Source: JAJXSS01 sp964547135
GTDB lineage: Bacteria; Planctomycetota; Phycisphaerae; Phycisphaerales; Phycisphaeraceae
Direction of reading: 5' to 3'
Assembly: GCA_964547135.1 (NCBI GenBank)
Contig: CAZJMK010000022.1
Location: forward strand, 1 to 53,834
Length of the DNA: 53,834 nt
The notes below the pieces were generated by a model. The model saw only the letters and a list, made by a program, of their open reading frames with translations, searched no databases and had not been told where the DNA came from. Made by a program: the position numbers and the translations under genes. Numbering within the stretch: position 1 is the first letter of the stretch; every line of letters starts with the position of its first letter. Below are positions 25,421 through 33,958 of the stretch, in pieces.

Positions 25421-26191
25421 TCAATCCACTCCCTCTTCCAAATCACTCTGTTCCGCCGGCCTGCTGATCCGGTAATCACCGCCCAACCATTTGCCAAGGT
25501 CCACCATCCGACATCGCTTGCTGCAAAACGGAAAAAATTCGCCTGTCACCGCAGTCGATGCTTTGCAGATCGGGCACCGATGTTCACTCACGGTTTCACC
25601 TGTATCGCGTTGAACGGGTCGATGTTGCTGCTGATCAACTTTTTCCAGCACCTGGCGCATCATCATCACGCGCTGGTTCCACCCTCGGCCTGCAACGATT
25701 TCAATCTGCCGTTCATGTTCGCCGACATGTTGCAAGCGTATCGACAACACATCGTCCCCCAAAGCACTGCGCACCTTTTCCGCCCACTCGATCACCACCA
25801 CCGCCCCGTTGCGCAGTTCCGCCAGGGTGTCGCCCGCATCGGTTTCGTGACTCGACCAGCCGAGGGTTTCAAGCTCGTCCAAACTGCGCAGCCGATACGC
25901 ATCAATATGCACCAGCACGATCCCTTTGTTTTCATCGCGCTGCGCAGCCGGGTCGGGTTGATACTCATGCACCATCACAAACGTCGGGCTGGCGACATTT
26001 GCAGTTTTCACCCCCAACCCCTCTGCCAGGCCGCGCACCAGTTGCGTTTTGCCCGCCCCCAATTCCCCGTCCAGTGCCAACACATCTCCCGCACGCAAAC
26101 AGGTTGCAAGTTCCCTGCCGATGGCCATGGTCGCCTGCACCGATCGGCTCACCCCCTGCCACACCTGATTCATTTCACCGGGTTCACTCAT
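25421..26191 (-). CDS. tsaE: TsaE-YacG fusion protein
   Basis: This 256-residue protein joins two normally separate proteins. Residues about 10-170 are TsaE, the ATPase that drives turnover of the TsaBD complex in t6A37 tRNA modification: Walker A DGELGAGKTQ (41-50), ASPTFVMVHEY and HIDAYRLRSLDELETLGW. A linker rich in Met/Gln follows. Residues about 203-245 are a YacG zinc finger: CPIC (206, 209), then CSKRC (223, 227), then MVDLGKWLGGDYRI. YacG homologues inhibit DNA gyrase in enterobacteria. The ATG at 26191 overlaps the thiL stop, so both are co-translated. The partner tsaD is 19 kb away. Confidence 0.9.
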   Translation of the reverse strand: MSEPGEMNQVWQGVSRSVQATMAIGRELATCLRAGDVLALDGELGAGKTQLVRGLAEGLGVKTANVASPTFVMVHEYQPDPAAQRDENKGIVLVHIDAYRLRSLDELETLGWSSHETDAGDTLAELRNGAVVVIEWAEKVRSALGDDVLSIRLQHVGEHERQIEIVAGRGWNQRVMMMRQVLEKVDQQQHRPVQRDTGETVSEHRCPICKASTAVTGEFFPFCSKRCRMVDLGKWLGGDYRISRPAEQSDLEEGVD

Positions 26192-27126
26192 GTGCTGTGT
26201 TCCCAACCCAGCCCCGCAGCCGACCGCACCGACCCATCGGGCATTTTTAACTGCACAGAAGGTTCGCCCTGCACCGCGACCATTTCACCAATGCAAGTCA
26301 ACATCACCCCATCGATTTCCTCCGGCAGCCACTTAGCCGACATGGGCGGCATCGTGAAACACAATTCATAATCTTCCCCGTCCGCCAGTGCGTGCTGCCA
26401 GGCGGGCGCACCATCTTTTGCCCGCAGCACATCCTCATACATCGGCAAACGATTCACCTCCACCAGCGCCCCCACCTTCGACATTTCACACACATGCCCC
26501 AAATCGCGCCCCAGCCCATCCGACAAATCAATCATCGCCGTCGGTCGCCAGCGTCCCCCTTCACTCATCACCAGTTGCCGAGCGACTTCGATGCGTGGTT
26601 CAAAGGTGAGGTGCCGACCACTGGTGAAACTGCCGCCCAGTTTGCCCGTGACAAAAATCAAATCACCCACCTTGGCACCACAGCGCAGCACCGGGGCGAT
26701 ATCGGGTTGCCAGCGTTGTGCCAGTACCGTCACCGTCAGCACCATCGGCTGACCCCACACCGCCAAATCACCCCCCATCAGCGGGCAACCATATTGCCTT
26801 GCAAACCTGCGCAGGTGATCGCACAACGCCTCTGCCGACGATGCTGCAAAATCATGGGGCAAACACGCTGCCGCCACCGCAGCCATCGGCTGACAACCCA
26901 TCGCCGCCACATCCGACACGTTGCGCGTGATCGCTTTGCGTGCAATCAATTCAATCGAAGTACCCGCTGAAAAATGCACCCCCTCCGCCACCTGATCCAC
27001 CGTCACCAATACTTCATCACCCCTCCACCGCACCGCACCCATGTCATCGCCCGGCGGAATCGTCACCTCTTTAGGCAAACCCGCATTGGCTGTGAACACC
27101 TGTTTTAACAAGTCAAACTCACGCAT
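26188..27126 (-). CDS. thiL: Thiamine-monophosphate kinase
   Basis: ThiL makes the cofactor thiamine diphosphate from thiamine monophosphate and ATP. The 312-residue protein has the AIR-synthase-like fold. Typical motifs are EFDLLKQVF at the start, PPGDDMGAV, VTVDQVAEGVHF, ARKAITRNVSDVAAMG, and later GGDLAVW, VTGKLGGS, MIDLSDGLGRDL and LADGEDYELCFT. The ATG at 27126 is preferred because TACAAT lies seven bases upstream and ThiL proteins begin with this helix. A GTG/ATG further upstream would enter the neighbouring promoter. It forms a two-gene operon with tsaE-yacG. Confidence 0.95.
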   Translation of the reverse strand: MREFDLLKQVFTANAGLPKEVTIPPGDDMGAVRWRGDEVLVTVDQVAEGVHFSAGTSIELIARKAITRNVSDVAAMGCQPMAAVAAACLPHDFAASSAEALCDHLRRFARQYGCPLMGGDLAVWGQPMVLTVTVLAQRWQPDIAPVLRCGAKVGDLIFVTGKLGGSFTSGRHLTFEPRIEVARQLVMSEGGRWRPTAMIDLSDGLGRDLGHVCEMSKVGALVEVNRLPMYEDVLRAKDGAPAWQHALADGEDYELCFTMPPMSAKWLPEEIDGVMLTCIGEMVAVQGEPSVQLKMPDGSVRSAAGLGWEHST

Positions 27127-27133
27127 CAGGTGT

Positions 27134-27139
27134 ATTGTA
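27134..27139 (-). promoter_or_regulatory. -10 box next to the thiL start
   Basis: Read on the minus strand this is TACAAT, seven bases before the ATG at 27126. No convincing -35 box lies 16-18 bases further. A leaderless thiL transcript would result, as proposed for the GT9 and Fur-family genes. Confidence 0.35.
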
Positions 27140-27210
27140 ATGGGTATGCAGCACGACACCTGACGCGAATAGTCAACCGATCACCTTTCGTTTTTTATGG
27201 GGAACATGCC

Positions 27211-28008
27211 ATGAAATATTTATCCAACCTCGCCGTTTTCGTACTGGCGTTTGCCATTGGCTGGTTGATTTTCAATCCACCTGCATGGTTCCCCGTTGGT
27301 GGTTGGGTCAACATCCTGCTCTGGGTCGCGCTGGGCGGTGTTGGTTTATTCGCACTATTCCTTTACATGATTCTGGCCAACCTGCCTGCCAAAGTACGCA
27401 TCGACACCTTACCCGATGACATGAAGCTGCCTGCTGAAGTGAATCGCCTGTTGGGTGATTACCAGGCACTGGGTTTTCAACGCATCGGCCCACCCATGCG
27501 CATTTACGTTTCGCCCCCCGCCCTGATGATCGGTCTGACCAAGCCCGAACTGGGTATCTACGGAACCATCTTCCAAGTCGGCGACAACCAACCCAAAATC
27601 GCCTGTGACATGGTTTCGATTCTGCGTCTGCCCAATACCTACACCAGCGATCAGGGCGGCCTGACCACCAGCCCCGAAGCCGGTGCCGGCTCACTGCCCC
27701 TGTCCGTCGGCACGTTCATGCAAATCATCCGTGATGCCCCGGTCAAACAACTTTACCGCAAACACCTGCTCGCCCTCGAATGGCTCGATCAAAACAAACT
27801 ACCCTGTGATCGCGCTGCTGCCCTTGCCTTTCACAGCCGAATCAGCGAATACCTGGCGCGCCAACGCAAACACTTTCTGACCAACCCGGTGCTGTTCACG
27901 TTGCTTGCTGTGTGGCGCAGCATCACCAAAACCACCCCTTACATGGGTGAACTACCCGAACAATCCGCTGCCCGTAAACAGGTTGAGTTGTTGCGTCAAT
28001 ATCAATGA
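27211..28008 (+). CDS. Hypothetical membrane-anchored protein
   Basis: I do not recognise this 265-residue protein. The N-terminus has two hydrophobic helices at about 5-22 and 31-55 (LAVFVLAFAIGWLIF and ILLWVALGGVGLFALFLYMILANLP). A soluble part of about 210 residues follows with alternating strands and helices (RIGPPMRIYVSPPALMIGLTKPELGIYGTIFQ) and a helical C-terminus (HFLTNPVLFTLLAVWRSI). The start ATG 27211 follows ATGGGGAACATGCC, with GGGGA as the probable ribosome binding site. It is divergent from thiL with an 84-base intergenic region. Confidence 0.7.
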   Translation: MKYLSNLAVFVLAFAIGWLIFNPPAWFPVGGWVNILLWVALGGVGLFALFLYMILANLPAKVRIDTLPDDMKLPAEVNRLLGDYQALGFQRIGPPMRIYVSPPALMIGLTKPELGIYGTIFQVGDNQPKIACDMVSILRLPNTYTSDQGGLTTSPEAGAGSLPLSVGTFMQIIRDAPVKQLYRKHLLALEWLDQNKLPCDRAAALAFHSRISEYLARQRKHFLTNPVLFTLLAVWRSITKTTPYMGELPEQSAARKQVELLRQYQ

Positions 28009-28093
28009 CTATCACGCGATATCGACGCCGAGCACTTGAGGTCAATTTGCATGATTTATTGGTGGACGTCATGCCTTGTTCTGTCCTCCCGCC

Positions 28094-28111
28094 AAATCCG
28101 AAATTCGAAAT
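28094..28111. repeat. Solo family C repeat
   Basis: AAATCCGAAATTCGAAAT is a solo copy of the repeat that brackets the four-helix-bundle gene. It lies between two convergent genes. Confidence 0.75.
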
Positions 28112-28119
28112 ACCCATCA

Positions 28120-29112
28120 TCACCCCAGCGCCATCTGCGCCGCCGTCACCCGATCAATCATCGCATGCAATTTTTCATCCGGCTGATACCCATCTGCCCG
28201 TTTGCGATAATGTTCCGCCACGCGGTTCATGCCTTCCTGCAAACTCACCTGACATTTCCAGTCCATCAACCCCGTCACCCGCATCACCTTGCTGTTGTCG
28301 AACATCACGCACGGGGTTTTATCCCCAAGCAGCGGCCCCGCCCATTCCGCATTGAACTTCACCAGCGTGTCCGTCGGTACATGCACCAACCGCGGCTCCA
28401 CGCCCAATGCCCTGCCCATGGCCGTGAAAATTTCATCCCACGGGTACGACTCCATGTGCCGGGTGATGTGAAATGCCTCGCCCAATGCCTGCGTATTACC
28501 CAGCAGCCTGGCAAAGGGCACGGCAAAATCATCCGCGTAAGTCATCGTCCACAAACTCGTCCCATCGCCATGCACCAAAATGGTTTGCCCCTGCAACATG
28601 CGATAGGCCCAGTGATCGCTCCCGCCGATGGTTCCCGGAAAATTGCGCCGATGCGTGTGACTGGGCCTGACAATCGTCACCGGCAAACGCCCCGCCTGAT
28701 GTGCAGCCATGAACAGTTTTTCACAAGCCGCCTTGGCACGACTGTAGGGCCAAAAGGGGTTTTCCAACGGCGTCTGTTCCGTCACCACCAGTTGCCGTGA
28801 CGGTTTCTGATACGCCGAGGCTGACGAAATGAATACATATTGTTTCACCTTGCCGGCAAACAATTCAATATCACGCTGTGCCTGCGATTCATTGAACACA
28901 CGAAATTGACACACGACATCAAATCGCTGGTCAGCGAGTTTGCCGTAGGCAGTGGCATCATTCATGTCACCGATAATGCGCTGTACCGATGCCGGGTATG
29001 GTTCGCTGCTGTTGCCGCGATTGAATACAGCCACCTCATGCCCCAGCCGCACGCTTTCGTGAATGCAGGCATACGAAATTTCTCCCGCCCCGCCGATGTA
29101 AAGCACGCGCAT
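28120..29112 (-). CDS. NAD-dependent epimerase/dehydratase family protein
   Basis: This 330-residue extended short-chain dehydrogenase acts on nucleotide sugars or related substrates. The Rossmann motif is the slightly unusual YIGGAGEISYACI. The catalytic set is present: SSASAYQKPS supplies the Ser and PYSRAKAACEK the Tyr/Lys pair. Later segments (VRPSHTHRRNF, GDGTSLWTMTYADDFA) resemble UDP-sugar epimerases and plant chloroplast RNA-binding epimerase-like proteins. The ATG at 29112 has AGGAG seven bases upstream; the longer reading frame is not needed. The substrate is unknown. The stop is close to the solo family C repeat. Confidence 0.88.
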   Translation of the reverse strand: MRVLYIGGAGEISYACIHESVRLGHEVAVFNRGNSSEPYPASVQRIIGDMNDATAYGKLADQRFDVVCQFRVFNESQAQRDIELFAGKVKQYVFISSASAYQKPSRQLVVTEQTPLENPFWPYSRAKAACEKLFMAAHQAGRLPVTIVRPSHTHRRNFPGTIGGSDHWAYRMLQGQTILVHGDGTSLWTMTYADDFAVPFARLLGNTQALGEAFHITRHMESYPWDEIFTAMGRALGVEPRLVHVPTDTLVKFNAEWAGPLLGDKTPCVMFDNSKVMRVTGLMDWKCQVSLQEGMNRVAEHYRKRADGYQPDEKLHAMIDRVTAAQMALG

Positions 29113-29144
29113 GGATGAACTCCTCATGACGAGCCGCTCTGAAT

Positions 29145-29240
29145 GTGGCACCGCCGCCCTCGGCGGTGAGTTATTTCGTCGTTACAACTTCAAGCCTAAT
29201 CACCCAGCCGGGGGCGGCTGAGCTACATTCGGCCACTTCT
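29145..29240. repeat. Family A double palindrome with H end
   Basis: CACCGCCGCCCTCGGCGGTG and CCCAGCCGGGGGCGGCTGAG form an A element (29145-29226). A short family H end (CGGCCACTTCTTCC) follows, just before the glyS stop. Confidence 0.75.
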
Positions 29241-29244
29241 TCCA

Positions 29245-30912
29245 TCAACCAATTTTTTCCTTCAAAAAGTTTTGTACTTGATCCAGTGCGACACGTTCCT
29301 GTTGCTGGGTGTCACGGTGGCGGACGGTGACGGTCTGCGAGCCGGGGGTGTCGCCGTCGATGGTGAAACAGTAGGGTGTGCCTGCCTCATCCATGCGTGC
29401 GTAACGTTTGCCGATGGTGCTTTTTTCGTCGAACTCGACGTTCCAGGTCTTGCGTAAATCCTTGAACAATTTTTCAGCGATTTCAGGCATACCATCCTTG
29501 TTCACCAGCGGGAACACGCCGGCCTTGACCGGGGCCATGCGTGGCGTGAACTTCATGTACACCCCGCTGGGCCTTGACGCATCGGGCGTGAACGCTTCGC
29601 AGAGCAGTGCCAGGGTTCCCCGATCGGCCCCAGCCGAGGGCTCGATCACGTGCGGGAAATATTTCGACTGCTTTTGAATTTCCTCCTTGGCGACGCCCTG
29701 GGCTTGCAACTTCACCTGCAATTCCTGATCGAAGTATTTGAGTTTGTCGCCCAGCCCGGAATGTTGCGCATGTTGGCGAAGGTCATAATCGGTGCGATGA
29801 GCCACGCCTTCAAGTTCGCCGAAACCGGGGGCGGTGAAGGGGAATTTGTATTCAATGTCGCTGGTGCCCGCTCCTTCCTTGGCGTAGTGCGCCAGTTCAT
29901 CTTTGTCATGTTCGCGCAGTTGCAGGTTGTCGCCGGCCAGCCCGATCTGCTTCCACCAGTCATAACGAAAATCGCGCCAGAACTTGTACCACTCATGAGC
30001 CGAGTCAGGGCGAATGAAAAATTCGATTTCCATCTGCTCAAACTCACGCGAACGGAAGGTGAAATTGCGTGGCGTCACTTCATTGCGAAAAGCCTTACCC
30101 ACCTGGGCAATGCCAAAGGGCACTTTCACCCGTGAGGTATCGACGACGTTTTTGAAGTTGCAAAAAATACCCTGCGCGGTTTCCGGGCGAAGGTATGCAA
30201 CGGCATCATCCGATTGAATCGCACCGACGTAGGTCATAAACATCAAATTGAAATTACGTGGCTCGGTCAAGGTACCAGCCTTATCCGTATCCGGGCCAAT
30301 GATGTTTGATATTTCATCCTTGCTGAATGAAAGCAGCGGTCTGTCCGCAAACGAATATGCACCTTTGAGTAGTTTTTTAACCTCGTGACTTAAATCAACA
30401 CGAAGGTCGCGTGGTAATTTCCCGGTCGCTTGATATTCATCCCACGCTTCTTTGGCCTTGACATCCGAATCTACTTTGATGGCAACATAAACTCGTTGTT
30501 TGTTTTCACCTTGAGCTTCACGAACCCACACCATCAAATGATCCGCCCGGTACCGATTTTTCGTTTCTCGGCAATCAACCATCGGGTCATTGAACCCGGC
30601 GACGTGGCCGGAGGCGACCCAAACTTTGGGGTTCATGATGATGGTGCAATCGACGCCGACCATGTCGATGCTGTTGCCATCGGGGCCGATGGGCGGGCAG
30701 CGGACGATGTCGTGCCACCAGGCGTCCTTGAGGTTTTTTTTGAGTTCGCAGCCGAGTGGGCCGTAGTCCCAAAAACCGTTGATACCGCCGTAAATTTCCG
30801 AGCTTTGCCAGATGAAGCCGCGACGACGACACAGCGCGACGATGGCGTCCATGGTTTTGGCAACCGGGTTTGCAGCGTTGTTTGCGGGGGTGTTGGAGGG
30901 TGACTCACTCAT
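29245..30912 (-). CDS. glyS: Glycyl-tRNA synthetase (dimeric type)
   Basis: This 555-residue class II synthetase charges tRNA-Gly; it is the eukaryote/archaeal-like alpha2 form, not the alpha2beta2 form. Motif regions are clear: SSEIYGGINGFWDYGPLG at the N-terminus, motif 2 FRNEVTPRNFTFRSREFEQMEIEFF, the FTAPGFGELEGVAHRTDYDLRQH block, and the C-terminal anticodon domain beginning near MAPVKAGVFPLVNKD. The motif 3 zone PSAGADRGTLALLCEAF is present, although the usual PS.G..R is followed by an insertion-free end. The ATG at 30912 follows CAGGAA. The only tRNA in this window is tRNA-Gly at 50.8 kb. Confidence 0.96.
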   Translation of the reverse strand: MSESPSNTPANNAANPVAKTMDAIVALCRRRGFIWQSSEIYGGINGFWDYGPLGCELKKNLKDAWWHDIVRCPPIGPDGNSIDMVGVDCTIIMNPKVWVASGHVAGFNDPMVDCRETKNRYRADHLMVWVREAQGENKQRVYVAIKVDSDVKAKEAWDEYQATGKLPRDLRVDLSHEVKKLLKGAYSFADRPLLSFSKDEISNIIGPDTDKAGTLTEPRNFNLMFMTYVGAIQSDDAVAYLRPETAQGIFCNFKNVVDTSRVKVPFGIAQVGKAFRNEVTPRNFTFRSREFEQMEIEFFIRPDSAHEWYKFWRDFRYDWWKQIGLAGDNLQLREHDKDELAHYAKEGAGTSDIEYKFPFTAPGFGELEGVAHRTDYDLRQHAQHSGLGDKLKYFDQELQVKLQAQGVAKEEIQKQSKYFPHVIEPSAGADRGTLALLCEAFTPDASRPSGVYMKFTPRMAPVKAGVFPLVNKDGMPEIAEKLFKDLRKTWNVEFDEKSTIGKRYARMDEAGTPYCFTIDGDTPGSQTVTVRHRDTQQQERVALDQVQNFLKEKIG

Positions 30913-30985
30913 GATCGGGTTCCTGTTAAATAGCGCGTCGCACAGGATACCATGAGCGCGGGAATGAAGTGGTCAAGTTCAGAGC

Positions 30986-31030
30986 ACCAAGCCAAGGACG
31001 AATCGCCTTGGCGATGAGGACTTGGGTATG
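30986..31030. repeat. Family L unit
   Basis: CCAAGCCAAGGACGAATCGC with GGCGATGAGGACTTGGGTAT is an inverted copy of the L unit at 9837. It is separated from glyS by about 70 bases with a short family H piece. Confidence 0.7.
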
Positions 31031-31083
31031 CAATACCACTGTCCCATATCATCAACCTAGCCATATGCGAGGAGCGTGAGGGA

Positions 31084-31128
31084 TAAAAAAAGAGGCGCGA
31101 TCCGCCCAGGGGATGGTACGGATCGCGC
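31084..31128 (-). terminator. Rho-independent terminator, minus strand
   Basis: A perfect ten-base stem (GCGCGATCCG, 31095-31104; CGGATCGCGC, 31119-31128) encloses a 14-base loop. On the minus strand it is followed by a T tract (31085-31091). It therefore ends transcripts coming from the region above 31130. No recognisable minus-strand gene lies there. Confidence 0.65.
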
Positions 31129-31663
31129 TCGATCAGGGGTCCCTGTGATATCGAACCTCAACAACCTCTGTCCATCCTCAATGCGCTGCTTTCCAGGCAG
31201 CACTCTCTCTTCCAACGGGCGACGAAACCAAACTTTTCCCCGAAACCCTCAAACCCGAACCGAACCTTTCCCATTCACTGCCCTTGACACCGCACCGCTC
31301 TTTTCCCTGTCGTCCCTCTGTTCCCTCGCACCCTCGATTCCCTGACATCCCTGAACTGGGTCAAGCCTTGCATTGCCTCGTGCCTCACTACGTTCTCGCA
31401 GTAACCTTCGTCCCTTGTCGCTCTCTTTTTCCTTGCGTCTTTGCTTCCGGGCGACACCACAACATTGGCAACGGGTGTGCCACTGTTTTTTCGTGCCTGT
31501 ATGCGCACGAAAACAGCGTGAATCAAGTGGTATTCATCAGCCGTGGCAAAATGGGGAAACTTTGCCAGGGTGGTTGGATGATGCCTGCAAACCACAATCG
31601 CTGCGGCATGAACGCGACAGGTGTGTGCCACGGACAGCCTGTCCAACAATTCAATGGTAACTC
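31129..31663. other. Unassigned 535-base spacer
   Basis: This stretch has a pyrimidine-rich plus strand in its first half (many CCCT and CTCT runs) and no known repeat family. A minus-strand open frame (31275-31682, 135 codons) exists but has no recognisable domain. It may encode an untranslated RNA that ends at the terminator below 31128. Confidence 0.4.
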
Positions 31664-31719
31664 TTGACAATTGAACCACCATAGCGCATACTGGTTAACA
31701 TACCAGTTCACATACCGGT
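31664..31719 (+). promoter_or_regulatory. Promoter with three 12-base operator-like repeats
   Basis: TTGACA (31664-31669), a 17-base gap and CATACT (31687-31692) form a promoter. Overlapping the -10 and the start point are three units spaced exactly 12 bases: ACTGGTTAACAT (31690), ACCAGTTCACAT (31702) and ACCGGTTGACGG (31714). The first two hexamers also form an inverted pair (ACTGGT/ACCAGT). This suggests repression by a dimeric regulator, probably the one encoded at 32658. Confidence 0.6.
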
Positions 31720-31735
31720 TGACGGAGTTCAATTC

Positions 31736-32563
31736 ATGTGTACAAAATCACCAACTCGATCGACGGAGCATGCGTTCACCAAGTGGTTTTCAGCACATCA
31801 GCCCTCTGTAATCCCTGCCCGGCGGAAGCAGAAAAACGGGTTTACGTTGATCGAATTGCTGGTGGTGATTTCCATCATTGCCTTGCTGGTGGCCTTGTTG
31901 CTGCCAGCGTTGCGGGCGGCCCGGGCGGTCAGTCGCCAGACCAAGTGTCTCTCCATGCTCAAACAGTTCGGTCTGGCCAACGAGATGTATGCCAACGAAA
32001 ACCGTGAATGGCATGTGCCGGCGATCATGAACGGCTTCGGCGGCAACTGGGACATTTGGCAACGTAATCGTGAGTTTCAACGCTTATTGGCCTACGAGGA
32101 CGCTCAGAGCTGGGAATGGGGTTGGCCGGTGCGGTATTCGTGCCCCGATGCCACGCGAGCCTTGAGTGACATCAACAATGAAGGCCGACTGGATATCACC
32201 AGCAGTTATGGCATCAACAAATACCGGGTGGATGGGCCGGGCAGACCGATGAGCGGCCCCGGTGATATTTGGTCGGTACGTCGGACGGAGCTGGACAGTC
32301 TGGGTGGCGCAGCGACAAAAATTGCGTTCGTGGACAACATCGGCTGGGAACAGAACGGCGGCAATCAGGCCAACCCGGCGAATCATCGACAGGTGGGCGA
32401 GTCCAACATCATCGAGCCGCACCTGGCGTACCGCCATGGCAGCCTCGATACCGCCAACATGGTTTTTCACGATGGTCATGCAGCCGGGCTGCGTTCGGAA
32501 GTGATTTGGAACAACGGCAATACGGAAACGCATGACCGTTACTGGCGGGTGGGGAATCAGTGA
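31736..32563 (+). CDS. Type II pseudopilin-like protein with H-X9-DG motif
   Basis: This 275-residue protein has a prepilin-type N-terminal region (GFTLIELLVVISIIALLVALLLPAL), processed before the Phe by a prepilin peptidase and then methylated. The C-terminal segment HGSLDTANMVFHDGHAAG matches the planctomycete H-X9-DG pattern. The positively charged leader before the cleavage site is 35 residues, longer than usual, but the ATG at 31736 has GGAG eight bases upstream. The role is unknown; such proteins are highly multiplied in planctomycetes. It heads a regulated plus-strand module with a GntR/LacI regulator, a PEP-CTERM protein and a GH5 enzyme. Confidence 0.9.
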   Translation: MCTKSPTRSTEHAFTKWFSAHQPSVIPARRKQKNGFTLIELLVVISIIALLVALLLPALRAARAVSRQTKCLSMLKQFGLANEMYANENREWHVPAIMNGFGGNWDIWQRNREFQRLLAYEDAQSWEWGWPVRYSCPDATRALSDINNEGRLDITSSYGINKYRVDGPGRPMSGPGDIWSVRRTELDSLGGAATKIAFVDNIGWEQNGGNQANPANHRQVGESNIIEPHLAYRHGSLDTANMVFHDGHAAGLRSEVIWNNGNTETHDRYWRVGNQ

Positions 32564-32588
32564 ATCCATCAAGTGGTGGAGAGGCAGA

Positions 32589-32626
32589 CCCGCCCTCACC
32601 CCATCCCTCTCCCGGAGGGAGAGGAG
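32589..32626. repeat. Family I palindrome
   Basis: CCGCCCTCACCCCATCCCTC with TCCCGGAGGGAGAGG is the widespread GGGAGAGGG-type element. It sits between the pseudopilin and regulator genes of module A. Confidence 0.75.
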
Positions 32627-32657
32627 GCAGACAATTGATCAACGATGGGGACATGTG

Positions 32658-33809
32658 ATGTCGCAGAACATTGACACACCAATCAGCACGGACGACAGCA
32701 GGCAACCGGTGTATGAACCGCTGGTGAGCCGATTGCGTGATTCGATCCGAGCCGGGGCGATGGAACCGGGGGCGCTGGTGGGGTCGGAATATGAACTGGC
32801 CCGGCAGACGGGACTGAGTCGTCATAGTGTGCGACGGGCGGTGGAAATACTCATTGCTGACGGGCTGGTGGAACGCCGTGCGGGCAAGGGGGTTTTTGTA
32901 CGTCGGCCTGAGTCGCGTACACGCACGTTGCAACTGGTGGTCGGCAGTTTGGAATGGGAAACGATGATGCTGCTGGCCCGCGGCGCGCAGGATGCGGGAC
33001 GGGCGTTGGGCGTGAGTTTGCAGCTTTACGATGCGCACGGCGACTTTGATTCCGATTTGGAGTTCATACGCCGACTGCCTGAGTCGGGCGTGGATGGGGC
33101 GATTATCGGTTCACTGCACAACCCGCGATTTTCGGAAGTGTTGTTTGAATTGAAGACACAGGGTTTTTGTTTTGTGCTGGTGGACGAGTTGCCGGGGTAC
33201 CTGGATGTGCCTGCGGTGGCGACGGACAACTATGCCGCAGGGTTGCAGGTCGGCAAGGAATTGCTGCAACGAGGGCATCAGCGGATCGGTTTTATTGGTG
33301 ACCTGGTGGCTCACACCACACGCGATCGGCTTGATGGCTTGCGTGATGCGATCAGCGATGCCGGGCTGGTGTTTGATCGGTCGCTGGTGATCGATTTGCA
33401 GGAGGATGACAATCGGCTGGGCGACTGGTCGGAACAGGTGGCCCGCTGCACCAGGCAATTGATGCGTCGTGATGATCGCCCGACGGGGGTGTTCTTTTCG
33501 TGTGATGCGGTGGCGGCGCATGCGTACCCGGTGATTCGGGAACTGGGGCTGGACATACCGCGTGATGTGAGTGTCGTTGGTTTTGATGATGCCAAGTTGT
33601 GTCAATGGCTGGACCCGATGCTGGCGACGATGCGGCAACCGATGCGGGAAATGGGGCAGGCGGCGATTGAAATGCTGCTGGACCTGCTGCGCCAGCGCGG
33701 CACAGGCAGCAGCACGATGAACAACCACACGACACGCAAAGTGCAATCACCAAGGCGGATACTGCCTTCGGTGTGGGTGCCACGGGGGTCGATTGCGCAG
33801 AAGGTGTGA
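32658..33809 (+). CDS. GntR-HTH/LacI-sensor transcriptional regulator
   Basis: This 383-residue regulator has a GntR-type winged helix at the N-terminus (PVYEPLVSRLRDSIRAGAMEPGALVGSEYELARQTGLSRHSVRRAVEILIADGLVERRAGKGVFV). A LacI/periplasmic-binding-protein sensor follows (about 95-360), with DGAIIGSL, FVLVDELPGYLDVPAVATDNYAAG, RIGFIGDL and RDVSVVGFDDAKLCQWLDPMLATMRQP. This AraR-like architecture senses sugars. The ATG at 32658 has GGGG seven bases upstream. Its likely target is the three-repeat operator at 31690 before the pseudopilin gene, and the ligand is perhaps a product of the GH5 enzyme; both are inferences. Confidence 0.93.
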   Translation: MSQNIDTPISTDDSRQPVYEPLVSRLRDSIRAGAMEPGALVGSEYELARQTGLSRHSVRRAVEILIADGLVERRAGKGVFVRRPESRTRTLQLVVGSLEWETMMLLARGAQDAGRALGVSLQLYDAHGDFDSDLEFIRRLPESGVDGAIIGSLHNPRFSEVLFELKTQGFCFVLVDELPGYLDVPAVATDNYAAGLQVGKELLQRGHQRIGFIGDLVAHTTRDRLDGLRDAISDAGLVFDRSLVIDLQEDDNRLGDWSEQVARCTRQLMRRDDRPTGVFFSCDAVAAHAYPVIRELGLDIPRDVSVVGFDDAKLCQWLDPMLATMRQPMREMGQAAIEMLLDLLRQRGTGSSTMNNHTTRKVQSPRRILPSVWVPRGSIAQKV

Positions 33810-33838
33810 AGTACTTGAATCGAGGTCATCAACGGAAT

Positions 33839-33904
33839 GACGCCGAGGGCTTTAGCCCCGGATGAAAGTAAGAAAAAAATATCCGGCCCTGAAGGGCTCG
33901 GCGT
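33839..33904. repeat. Family B palindrome
   Basis: GACGCCGAGGGCTTTAGCCC and CGGCCCTGAAGGGCTCGGCG are the two arms, separated by an A-rich core. It lies between the regulator and the PEP-CTERM gene and might act as a transcript-stabilising or attenuating hairpin. Confidence 0.8.
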
Positions 33905-33958
33905 CCATGGTCACGGATTTCACTCACTCTTTATCACCCATTTTTTCAGGAGGAAGTC

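Noticed and set aside
25403..26371. 322-codon plus-strand frame opposite tsaE-yacG and thiL
   Set aside because: The opposite strand encodes recognisable TsaE, YacG and ThiL motifs; the plus frame has no domain and an atypical His/Pro-rich composition.
31275..31682. 135-codon minus-strand frame before the terminator at 31084
   Set aside because: No recognisable domain, no ribosome binding site that I can see, and its start overlaps the module A promoter; the region is noted as unassigned instead.
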